From JBAUHN01 sp049680295 (GTDB lineage: Bacteria; Pseudomonadota; Alphaproteobacteria; Rhodobacterales; Rhodobacteraceae), in the NCBI GenBank assembly GCA_049680295.1, contig JBAUHN010000343.1:1-25812 (forward strand): 25,812 bases of DNA. Reading direction: 5' to 3'. Shown piece by piece: positions 15,341 to 23,800 of this stretch; within the stretch, counting starts at the first letter, position 1; each line of letters begins with the position of its first letter. Under the pieces are notes generated by a model that searched no databases, had not been told where the DNA came from, and worked only from the letters and a program-made list of their open reading frames with translations. A program made the position numbers and the translations under genes.

Positions 15341-16261
15341 ATGATATCAGAGCCTGTCAAAGGTGTTCTCGCGATGATCGCCGCTGCTGCGATCTGGGGG
15401 GCGTCGCCGCTTTATTACAAGATGTTGGTGCATGTCCCGGCGATCGAGGTGCTGTCGCACCGGATGCTTTGGTCGTTTGTGCTGTTTGCCGGGATACTCG
15501 GCCTACAAGGCCGCCTGCGCGAGGTTTTTCGCGCCATAGACACTTTGCACACTTTTGGCATTTTCGCCGTTGCAGCTCTGATGATTGCCGCCAACTGGAC
15601 ATTGTTTATCTGGTCGGTCCAGGTTGGCCGCACCACAGAAACATCGCTGGGGTACTATATATTCCCGCTGGTCGCCGTTGTGATCGGGCGGGTGATGTTT
15701 GGTGAAAAATTGTCGGCCATGCAGTGGTGCGCCGTCGGGCTTGCGACCCTTGCGGTCGTGATCCTGACCCTTGGGTTGGGGGCCGCGCCCTGGATCGCGC
15801 TGACATTGGCGGTGACATTTGGGCTATACGGGTTGATCAAGAAACGCCTGAGCGTCGGTCCGGTTGTCTCGGTCACCACGGAAGTCATGCTGCTGATCCC
15901 GTTTGCCCTGGTTATTCTGTTGCAAACCTATCACAATGAGGGCGCGGTTTTTGGCGACGACCCTAAGACGATGTTCCTGCTGATCCTTGCCGGACCGATC
16001 ACCGCAGTGCCGCTGATCCTGTTCAGCTACGCGGCCCGCAGGCTGGCGATGGCGACGGTCGGATTGCTGCAATATATCAACCCGACCTTACAATTCAGCT
16101 GCGCGGCGTTTGTGTTTTCCGAACCATTTGGCATCTGGCATATGTTTGCTTTTGGCCTGATCTGGACCGCCCTTGCATTCTATTCCGCCAGCGCGCTGCG
16201 GCGCGACAAGGCCAGGCGCAAAGCTTCGATCGCGGCCGTGGCATCGGGCACTGCACTGTAA
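15341..16261 (+). CDS. rarD: RarD-like EamA-family permease
   Basis: Inner-membrane transporter of the drug/metabolite superfamily, RarD type (306 aa, about ten membrane helices). The family opening GVLAMIAAAAIWGASPLYYKML is followed by IEVLSHRMLWSFV, then NWTLFIWSVQVGRTTETSLGYYIFPL near residue 86. The second half repeats the fold and contains GPITAVPLILFSYAARRLAMATVGLLQYINPTLQF. RarD was first noted with chloramphenicol resistance, but the physiological substrate is unknown in most bacteria. ATG 15341 has CAAGGA thirteen to eighteen bases upstream, a rather distant ribosome site. The 3' end overlaps the convergent LOG gene by 82 bases. Confidence 0.9.
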   Translation: MISEPVKGVLAMIAAAAIWGASPLYYKMLVHVPAIEVLSHRMLWSFVLFAGILGLQGRLREVFRAIDTLHTFGIFAVAALMIAANWTLFIWSVQVGRTTETSLGYYIFPLVAVVIGRVMFGEKLSAMQWCAVGLATLAVVILTLGLGAAPWIALTLAVTFGLYGLIKKRLSVGPVVSVTTEVMLLIPFALVILLQTYHNEGAVFGDDPKTMFLLILAGPITAVPLILFSYAARRLAMATVGLLQYINPTLQFSCAAFVFSEPFGIWHMFAFGLIWTALAFYSASALRRDKARRKASIAAVASGTAL

Positions 16262-16761
16262 TAGTCCATCAAGGTTGCATCGGCAAAACCCTGATCCACA
16301 ACAGAGGTGATCAATTGCAGTAAAGGTTCCCAGTAATCATTTGTATTTACTATGATAACCGGCTTTTCATGCAGACCCAGCTGGCGCCAGGTCAACACTT
16401 CAAACATCTCGTCCAGTGATCCCGCACCGCCCGGCAAAACCACCACGGCGTCGCAGTTCATAAACATAACTTTCTTGCGCTCATGCATGGTTTCGGTGAC
16501 CACATAGCGCGTCAGATCCGTCTTGCCGACCTCCCAATCGACCAGGTGTTTGGGGATCACGCCAAAAGTATCGCCGCCTGCGTTTTGTGCCGCACGCGCA
16601 ACCGTGCCCATCAGGCCGACGTCGCCTGCGCCATAGACCAGCCGCCAGCCTGTTTGCGCCAGTGCAACACCCAGATCGTGCGCATCACGGGCAAAAGCGG
16701 GATCATTCCCCATTCGCGATCCACAATACACGCAGATGGATTTTGTCGGTGTTACGGCCAT
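16180..16761 (-). CDS. LOG-family protein (TIGR00730 Rossmann fold)
   Basis: Rossmann-fold protein of the LOG family (193 aa). Characterised members cleave cytokinin riboside or other nucleoside 5'-monophosphates to a free base and ribose 5-phosphate. The opening SICVYCGSRMGNDP is at 8-21, YGAGDVGLMG at 43-52, MHERKKVMF at 92-100, and PGGAGSLDEMFE at 110-121. The last is the PGGxGTxxE active-site motif with serine at the usual threonine, and the first glycine motif reads GAG rather than GGG. ATG 16761 has GGAG eight bases upstream. It diverges from the LysM gene and overlaps rarD antisense at the 3' end. The substrate is not certain. Confidence 0.87.
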   Translation of the reverse strand: MAVTPTKSICVYCGSRMGNDPAFARDAHDLGVALAQTGWRLVYGAGDVGLMGTVARAAQNAGGDTFGVIPKHLVDWEVGKTDLTRYVVTETMHERKKVMFMNCDAVVVLPGGAGSLDEMFEVLTWRQLGLHEKPVIIVNTNDYWEPLLQLITSVVDQGFADATLMDYYSAVPDATAAIEALRLALSRRSALAE

Positions 16762-16810
16762 GTGCAGGCTCCGCCTTGATTTGAAAAATGATAATTTGAT
16801 CTTCTGTGTT

Positions 16811-16839
16811 TTGACCGCTGATACAGCGCTTGGTATGAA
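16811..16839 (+). promoter_or_regulatory. sigma-70-type promoter for the LysM gene
   Basis: TTGACC (16811-16816), a 17-base spacer and TATGAA (16834-16839). The -35 box is five of six and the -10 box four of six to consensus. A perfect inverted repeat CGCTG-ATA-CAGCG (16816-16828) fills the spacer and could bind a repressor. The gene starts 87 bases downstream of the -10 box. Confidence 0.5.
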
Positions 16840-16925
16840 GGCTCAACAACCTCGGTTTGCGCCGGGGTATTCGGTGTGGGACTTGCGCGGCAACTGAGCC
16901 GCCAAAGAATTGGACGTATTCCATC

Positions 16926-18308
16926 ATGGAAACGAAACAGGCGACGGGCGGCTCCTTTGCAGGCTGGGTCATTCCAGCAATGATCTTTGCAGGTCTGGCC
17001 GTGGCGGCCATGTTATTTTGGGGGTGGGGCGCAGCAAACGACCCCGCAGAGCAGGCGGTTGAAGTGGCGCAGCCAGACGCCGCAGAGCCAGCAGACAGCG
17101 GGCCAACCGAGATCGCAACAACGCCTGAGGCCGAAACACCAGAGCCTGCGCCGTTGGCAGCAACGGACGCCGCGCAATCTCAGGACCCGGACAGCGCGTC
17201 ATCCGCCCAAGCAGCGGACCCCCCGACTATTGATGAGGTGCGGCTGGAAAAAGACGGGCTGACGGTGATTGCCGGACGTGCACAGCCGGGCTCTGTGATT
17301 TCGGTGTTGTTGGATGGGAAAGAAACCGCGACAGCGACGGCGGACAGCCGTGGCGCATTTGCCGCTGTCGCCTTGCTTTCGCCCAGCGACGCGCCCCGTG
17401 TTCTTAGTCTGCTTGAGGTCACGCCAGACGGTAAGATCGCCTCCGACGATGAGGTGATTTTGGCGCCAGTTGTGCTGCCAGAACCGCAAGTTGCGGCTTT
17501 GGCGCCGGCGGCGGAACCGCAGTCTGATACGCAGCCAGCGTCCGACGCGCCTGTGGCAACACCTGCGCCAGAGACGGGCCAAGATACAACTGTAGGCGCA
17601 GATCCGGCAGCGCCCAAGGATACGGCACCCGACGTCGCCCAGAATGAGGCAGCGGAATTGGCAGCGGCCGCGCCCGCCGTTGACGCGTCGCAGCCCTCAG
17701 ATACGCCACCAATAGATGCCGACATAACTGCGGCGCAAGCCGAGACCGACGCCGCAGCAGATACGGCGCCGAATGCAGTTGCCGTGCTGAAATCCACGCA
17801 ATCGGGTGTTGAGCTGCTGCAACCTGTCGGCCCGCCCACGGCGATGACCAACGTGGCCATCGACACCATCAGCTATTCCGATACAGGCGATGTGTTGCTG
17901 GCAGGCCGGGCGCAGGAAAAGACGGCCCAGGTGCGGGTGTATCTGGACAATGCGGTGATCGCGACGCTGCAGGTGGACACGGATGGCCGCTGGCGCGGTG
18001 ATCTGCCGCAGGTCGACAGCGGCATCTACACATTGCGCGTCGATGAGGTGAGCGAAACCGGCGCCGTCACCAGCCGGGTCGAGACACCGTTCAAGCGCGA
18101 AAAACCCGGTGTTTTGATTGCGGCCGCGCAATCGCAGATCGGCACCGTCAAGGCGATCACTGTTCAACCGGGCAACACGCTTTGGGCCATTGCGCGCGAA
18201 CGCTATGGTGATGGGATGCTGTTTGTGCGGGTGTTTGAGGCCAACAATAAATCCATACGCGATCCGGATCTGATTTACCCCGGACAGGTCTTTGATCTGC
18301 CGGACTGA
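16926..18308 (+). CDS. membrane-anchored LysM protein with Ig-like modules
   Basis: Envelope protein of 460 aa. A helix at about residues 13-35 anchors it with the bulk in the periplasm. A long Ala/Pro/Glu/Asp/Thr-rich linker follows. A first beta-sandwich-like module runs about 104-180 (VRLEKDGLTVIAGRAQPGSV, then VISVLLDGKETATATADSRG). A second acidic linker precedes a second similar module at about 315-395 (DVLLAGRAQEKTAQVRVYLD, DGRWRGDLPQVDSGIYTLRVD). The LysM domain closes the protein at about 410-460 (VQPGNTLWAIARERYGDG, LIYPGQVFDLPD), expected to bind peptidoglycan. ATG 16926 is the start giving a clean membrane anchor, though its ribosome site is weak. An ATG at 16857 would add 23 residues. 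It precedes the ABC exporter by 84 bases. Confidence 0.88.
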   Translation: METKQATGGSFAGWVIPAMIFAGLAVAAMLFWGWGAANDPAEQAVEVAQPDAAEPADSGPTEIATTPEAETPEPAPLAATDAAQSQDPDSASSAQAADPPTIDEVRLEKDGLTVIAGRAQPGSVISVLLDGKETATATADSRGAFAAVALLSPSDAPRVLSLLEVTPDGKIASDDEVILAPVVLPEPQVAALAPAAEPQSDTQPASDAPVATPAPETGQDTTVGADPAAPKDTAPDVAQNEAAELAAAAPAVDASQPSDTPPIDADITAAQAETDAAADTAPNAVAVLKSTQSGVELLQPVGPPTAMTNVAIDTISYSDTGDVLLAGRAQEKTAQVRVYLDNAVIATLQVDTDGRWRGDLPQVDSGIYTLRVDEVSETGAVTSRVETPFKREKPGVLIAAAQSQIGTVKAITVQPGNTLWAIARERYGDGMLFVRVFEANNKSIRDPDLIYPGQVFDLPD

Positions 18309-18322
18309 TTTGAGCTCAAATC
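18307..18322. promoter_or_regulatory. 16-bp perfect palindrome between LysM and ABC genes
   Basis: GATTTGAGCTCAAATC is identical on both strands with no spacer and includes the last bases of the LysM stop codon. It lies 70 bases before the ABC exporter start. It is a possible operator for a dimeric regulator of the exporter. Confidence 0.4.
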
Positions 18323-18392
18323 GCGCGTCGCACTCTGGCAACTCTGATGGTGCCGGGTTATGTTGCAAGGCCAGAGCTTTGCAGGATGTCCG

Positions 18393-20252
18393 ATGACAGC
18401 TGAAACCACTTCCCCTCGGCCAACGCCGGACGAAACGCTTCAGAAAACCCCAAAAACGCCACCGGGTGCAACCGATGATCGGGCGTCGGGGCTGCGCACG
18501 ATCCGGCGTGTTTTGCCCTATTTGTGGCCTGCCGATATGCCGTGGGTCCGCCGCAAGGTCATCTGGTCGATGCTGCTGCTGCTGATCGCCAAGCTGGTAT
18601 CGGTTGGCACGCCGGTCCTGTACAAAGGTGCCGTTGATGGATTGGCCAATGTCGGCGTGCCGTTGCTGGCATTGGGCGCTGTCGGGCTAACGCTGGCTTA
18701 TGGCATGGCGCGGCTGATGACGGTTGGGTTTCAGCAATTGCGCGATGCGGTATTTGCCCGCGTCGGACAACGCGCCCTGCGCATGCTGGCGCTCGAGACG
18801 TTCACCCATATTCACCGCCTGTCGATGCGCTATCACATCACCCGCAAGACCGGCGGGCTAAGCCGGGTGATCGAACGCGGCGTCAAAGGCGTCGATTTCC
18901 TGTTGCGGTTTTTGTTGTTTTCCATCGGTCCACTGGTGCTGGAACTGGTGATGATTGGGATCATTCTGACCATTCTGTTTGATGCGTGGTACCTGCTGGT
19001 GGTGACGGTAACGATCGCGCTTTATGTCTGGTTCACCTTTGCAGTCACTGAATGGCGGGTAAAGCTGCGTCGCGAAATGAACGATCAGGATACCGACGCC
19101 AATCAAAAAGCCATCGACAGCCTGCTGAACTTTGAAACCGTCAAATACTTCGACGCAGAGACCCGCGAGGCGCGGCGCTATGACAGCGCGATGGCGCTTT
19201 ATGAAGAGGCGGCGATCAAGACCAGTTATTCGCTGGCCTTCCTGAATTTCGGCCAGTCGGTTCTGATCACGGCGGGCCTGATCATTGTGATGGTTTTGGC
19301 GGCCCTTGGCGTGCAAAATGGTGATCTGACAGTGGGCGATTTTGTCATGGTCAACGCCTATATGTTGCAAATCACTTTGCCGCTGAATTTCCTGGGCACG
19401 GTCTACCGCGAAATCCGTCAGGCGCTGGTGGATATGGGCGAAATGTTTGATTTGCTGGAACAACCCGCCGAAGTCCTCGATGCGCCGGATGCGCGCGCCC
19501 TTGAGGTCAGTGGCGGGCGGATTGAACTGGACGACGTGTTCTTTGGCTATGATAGCGAACGCGGCATCCTTAAAGGCGTATCGCTGGCGGCCGAGCCGGG
19601 CGAGATGGTGGCGATTGTCGGCTCTACCGGGTCGGGCAAATCGACCATCGGTCGGCTGCTGTTCCGGTTTTATGATGTCGGCGCAGGGGCATTGCGGATC
19701 GACGGTCAGGATGTGCGCGACGTCACCCAAAAAAGCCTGCATCAGGCCATTGGCGTGGTGCCGCAGGACACAGTTCTGTTTAATGACACCGTGCGTTACA
19801 ATATTGCCTACGGGCGTGACGGCGCCACCGACGACGAGATTTTCGCCGCAGCCAAAGCCGCCCAGATCCACGACTTTATCTCTAGCCTGCCGGAGGGATA
19901 TGAAACCACCGTGGGCGAGCGGGGGTTAAAACTGTCGGGTGGCGAAAAGCAGCGGGTTGGCATTGCACGCACCTTGCTGAAAGACCCGCCAATTTTGCTG
20001 CTGGACGAGGCGACAAGTGCGCTGGATAGCGAAACCGAACAAGATATCAAAGAGGCGTTGATGCGGGCCGGCAAGGGGCGCACGGTTCTGACCATTGCGC
20101 ACCGGCTGAGCACCATCGCCGAAGCGGACCGGATTGTGGTGCTAGAGCAGGGCAAAATCGTCGAGCAGGGCACCCATGATGATCTGCTGGTGGCCAATGG
20201 CCGCTATGCGCAGCTCTGGCACCGCCAGCAATCTGAAAGCGACGCCGCCTGA
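18393..20252 (+). CDS. Atm1-type ABC exporter (fused permease-ATPase)
   Basis: Half-size ABC exporter of the Atm1/HMT1 group (619 aa). It works as an inner-membrane homodimer, and known members export glutathione conjugates or glutathione-metal species and help iron-sulfur or heavy-metal homeostasis. Six membrane helices span about residues 45-330, with the group's typical RVLPYLWP opening and SLLNFETVKYFDAETREARRYD segment. The ATPase domain has Walker A GSTGSGKST (410-418), signature LSGGEKQR (514-521), Walker B ILLLDEATSALD and H-loop TIAHRLST. I chose ATG 18393, with CAGGATG upstream. ATG 18360 would add 11 residues. The 3' stop lies in a hairpin shared with the convergent DUF302 gene. 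Confidence 0.93.
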   Translation: MTAETTSPRPTPDETLQKTPKTPPGATDDRASGLRTIRRVLPYLWPADMPWVRRKVIWSMLLLLIAKLVSVGTPVLYKGAVDGLANVGVPLLALGAVGLTLAYGMARLMTVGFQQLRDAVFARVGQRALRMLALETFTHIHRLSMRYHITRKTGGLSRVIERGVKGVDFLLRFLLFSIGPLVLELVMIGIILTILFDAWYLLVVTVTIALYVWFTFAVTEWRVKLRREMNDQDTDANQKAIDSLLNFETVKYFDAETREARRYDSAMALYEEAAIKTSYSLAFLNFGQSVLITAGLIIVMVLAALGVQNGDLTVGDFVMVNAYMLQITLPLNFLGTVYREIRQALVDMGEMFDLLEQPAEVLDAPDARALEVSGGRIELDDVFFGYDSERGILKGVSLAAEPGEMVAIVGSTGSGKSTIGRLLFRFYDVGAGALRIDGQDVRDVTQKSLHQAIGVVPQDTVLFNDTVRYNIAYGRDGATDDEIFAAAKAAQIHDFISSLPEGYETTVGERGLKLSGGEKQRVGIARTLLKDPPILLLDEATSALDSETEQDIKEALMRAGKGRTVLTIAHRLSTIAEADRIVVLEQGKIVEQGTHDDLLVANGRYAQLWHRQQSESDAA

Positions 20253-20268
20253 TATTCAGTCAGGCGGC
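20244..20268. terminator. shared hairpin between convergent ABC and DUF302 genes
   Basis: GCCGCCTGA (20244-20252) pairs perfectly with TCAGGCGGC (20260-20268) around a seven-base loop. The ABC stop codon is within the left arm. No T-tract follows on either strand, so it may stabilise 3' ends rather than terminate alone. Confidence 0.5.
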
Positions 20269-20280
20269 CATTGATCCGGA

Positions 20281-20736
20281 CTATTCGGCGGCAATCGCCT
20301 TATCCGTCAGCTTGTTCAGCGCACCGGTCATTTTCGCGATATAGTCCGCATTCGCGCTTACGCCGTGGGTTGCGGCCAGCCCGGCCGGATCGTGGTAGAC
20401 CACATGCACCTGACCTTGCCCATCCGCATAGGCCAGCACGCGCAGGGGTAAATCCAGCCCGGAGGTTTGCGCGTCCTGCATCGCAGGGGTGCCCAGCTTT
20501 GGATTGCCAAACATCAGCATCTGCGTGGGGCGCAATTCCGATCCGATCTTTGCGGCTCCGGCGGCGTGATCGACGCGGGCAAAAACCGTGGCACCGGCGC
20601 CCTCGACGGCCATGCTCAGCCGGTCAATCGTTTCTGACACGGAATGCGGGCTCATTTTTTCGATCATGTCAGCTCCGAATGCTGGGGCGATGGCGGTCAG
20701 CGACAAGGTGGCCGCAAGGGCGAGACGAGACAACAT
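20281..20736 (-). CDS. periplasmic DUF302 protein
   Basis: Small exported protein of the DUF302 family (151 aa), function unknown. Residues 1-22 (MLSRLALAATLSLTAIAPAFGA) form a Sec signal peptide. The mature part has the DUF302 pattern: SVSETIDRLSMAVEGAGATVFARVDHAAGA, then TQMLMFGNPKLGTPAMQ with the highly conserved FGNPKxGT core, then LDLPLRVLAYAD. ATG 20736 has AAAGGA upstream. It lies on the same strand as the RND operon, 91 bases after the pump gene, and converges on the ABC exporter with 28 bases between. DUF302 genes often stand near metal or redox genes, which gives only a weak hint. Confidence 0.9.
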   Translation of the reverse strand: MLSRLALAATLSLTAIAPAFGADMIEKMSPHSVSETIDRLSMAVEGAGATVFARVDHAAGAAKIGSELRPTQMLMFGNPKLGTPAMQDAQTSGLDLPLRVLAYADGQGQVHVVYHDPAGLAATHGVSANADYIAKMTGALNKLTDKAIAAE

Positions 20737-20827
20737 TAGAATGATCCTTTATGAATTGAACGGGACCATCTTAACCTGTCTGTGCCGTGCTTTTAGCCTG
20801 CCAATGCATCACGTATGTGTGACGGCG

Positions 20828-23800
20828 CTATTCCGCCGCTTTCAGGTCCGACGTGCCGACACCTGCCATTACCGTGCCATCATCCCAGATGATCTCATCC
20901 GAGGACAGGCGGCGTGCGTCGCGTTGCAAGGCCCAATCCCGCGCGGCGCGGCTGGCACGGCCCAGTGACATCTTGGCCATCAGCTTGGCGATCCAGCGCA
21001 CATATGTCGTGGCCCAGACCCGAATGGCCAGCATTGACGGGGTAACCATCAACGTCAGCACCGTTGCAATCCCCAGACCAAAGACCACCGCCGTGGCCAG
21101 TTGTTTCCACCAAAGCGCTGTCGGACTGTTGAGCGTATAGCCGCCATCGGCAAAATTCAGGCTCAGCCCAAACATCATCGGCGCCAGACCGGCCATTGTT
21201 GTAATGGTGGTCAGCAAAACGGGCCTGATGCGGGCTTGTGCGGTGCGAATGATCGCCTCGATCCGCGGCATGTATTGGCTGAATTCCTGATAGGTGTCGA
21301 TCAGGATAATGTTGTTGTTCACCACAATCCCGGCCAATGCCACGATCCCTGTGCCGGTCATGATAATCGAGAACGCCTGATCCATCACAATCATGCCGAT
21401 CAGAACCCCGGTGGTCGACAGAACCACCGCCAGCAACACCAGTAACGCATTGTAAAAGCTGTTGAACTGCGCCAGCAGGATGATGAACATCAGCCCCAGT
21501 GCGGCAGTAAAGGCGGATTGCAGAAATGCACCGCTTTCGGCCTGTTCTTCCTGATCGCCGGTCCATTCCCATTCGATGCTGGCGGGCAGTGGTTTGGTCT
21601 CCAGCCATTTGGTGATCTCGCCGATGCGCTCATTCGCGTTGATCGGCACCAGCCGGAATGTCGCGTCGCGCAAACCTGCCTGTAGATCGCGGCCCTGTGC
21701 CAGTTCCGAGCGTTCCGTGATCTTGTACGTCGCCCCATCCAGCGCTGTAATATCCGCGTCTGACACCGCAGGGCGCAGGGTTGCGACGGTCTGGTCAACC
21801 TCAACCCCGTCAACGTCACCCGTCTGCACCATCTTCATCAAGCCGGCTGCGACATCCGCTTTCACGTCAAAGTACCGTTTTTGATCAACCCGGCTGATTT
21901 CGGCCAGTTTTGGCACTGGCGTGCGGGTGATAAAGTTGGACAATGGCACCAGCCCATCGCCGGTGCGCACTTTCAGCGTATCCAATGTGCTGAGCAGGCG
22001 GTCGCTTTGTGGCAGGCGCACCCGGATTTCAATTTCCTCGTCCGAGCTGTCAACCCGCATGGTATCGAGCAGCAACCCGCGGGTGACCAGTTGCACCATC
22101 GCGCCCACCGTGGCCACATCGGCGCCGTAACGACCGGCTTTTTCCACATCCACATCAATGCGCCAGTCGATGCCGGGCAGGGGGCGTGTGTCTTCGATCA
22201 GGGTCAGCCCGGCGGTGCCCTCAAAGGCGTCCCGCGCCAGTGCTGTCGCGACCAACAGGTCGGCAAAGCTGTCAGATTTCATCCGCAGATGCACCGGCTT
22301 GCCGCTGGCAGGTCCCCGCGATTGCGACAGGATTTCAATCCGGATGCCCGGTATTTCGCTCAGTTGTTCGGTCAGTTCCGCAATCACCAGATCACCGTCC
22401 AGATCAGGGCGGTCGGCGCGGTCTTCCCAAGGAATGGTTTCAAGCTGGACCTGTCCGATCAGATCTTTTGGCGTCGCCGCCCCCGAGGCATCGGTGTTCA
22501 GCCCGCCTTGGCCTGCGAATGAAAAGGCCGTGTTAACGCCGGGATGGGCGATCACAATCTCTTCGGCCTGACGGACCAGATCGTCTTTTTCTTCCAATGA
22601 CAGGTTGCCACGCGCCAGCACATAGACAATCGCCTGCTCCGGCTCGGATTCGACAAAGAATTCCACGCCTTTATTGTTGTTGGTAAAGAATATCAGCACC
22701 GATCCGACAAAGATGAAAACGGTCCCGGCAACGACCAATGGCATCACCGGGTTACCGGCGATAAAGGCAATGATATGCCCAAAAAACGAGCGTTGATACC
22801 CTGAATGCACCCGCTCGCTCCGGCGTACGAAAATCCGGTTGATAAAGCTGCGCCCGCCCTGACCTAATCGGGTGAAGACGGCGAAAATGGCCAGCATCGC
22901 CATCATCCCACCCGACAGGCCAATTGCGATTAACGCCGCACAGGCGACGACCAGAACAAAAACGGTTGCCAGCGTCGGAACCACCGAGCCGAGGATGTTC
23001 AACCCGTCCATCTGCCCGAATTGCGCACCCATCTGATCAAAAAGCATCGGCAAAAACAGCTGGGCAACCATGATCGCCACGGCGGCAATCGGGAACAAGA
23101 TCAAATGCAGATACCAACGCAGGCCCGCGATTTGTGTCATATAGTCGGACATCCAGCGCTCCAGACGCCCGGTGGCCCCGCCCATGACGGGCAGATAGAT
23201 CAGCGCTACCACCAGTGACGCAGACAGCACGAAAATCAGCGTGACCGGCAACATGCCCATAAACTCACCCGGCACACCGGGCCAGAACAGCATCGGCAGG
23301 AAGGCGCAAAGCGTGGTGGCGGTGGACGAAATGATTGGCCAGAACATCCGCTTGGCCGCCTCGACATAGGCGTGCATCGGGCCGACGCCCTCTTTCTGGC
23401 GCGCATCGGCGTATTCAACGACGACAATCGCGCCATCAACCAGCATCCCCACGGCCAGAATTAGCCCGAACATCACAATGTTCGAGATTGAAATCCCCAT
23501 CAGCGCCAGAAAGGCGAAACACAGCAAGAAAGACGTCGGTATCGCGAAGCCGACCAGCAAAGCGGCACGAATGCCCAAAGCCGCCAGAACCACGATCATC
23601 ACCAGCGCAATCGCGGTAAAGACCGATCCCAAAAGCTGTTGCACCATGCTGTTGACGATGCGCGACTGATCGTTGGAGGTGCCAACCTCAACCGCGGCGC
23701 GCAGGCCATCGGGCCAATTGCTGCTTTGCTCGGCCACCAGTTCCTTGACCACTGCAGCCGTGTCGATCAGGTTAAAACCTTTGCGTTTGACCACTTGCAA

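Noticed and set aside
17180..17869. 229-codon minus-strand frame opposite the LysM gene
   Set aside because: Its Ala/Ser/Gly-rich product is the mirror of the LysM protein's low-complexity linkers.
18858..19871. 337-codon minus-strand frame opposite the ABC exporter
   Set aside because: It is His/Gln-rich and lies entirely within a well-conserved gene on the other strand.
20809..20822. TCAC-N6-GTGA dyad between the RND pump and DUF302 genes
   Set aside because: Only four base pairs per arm, too short to separate from chance.
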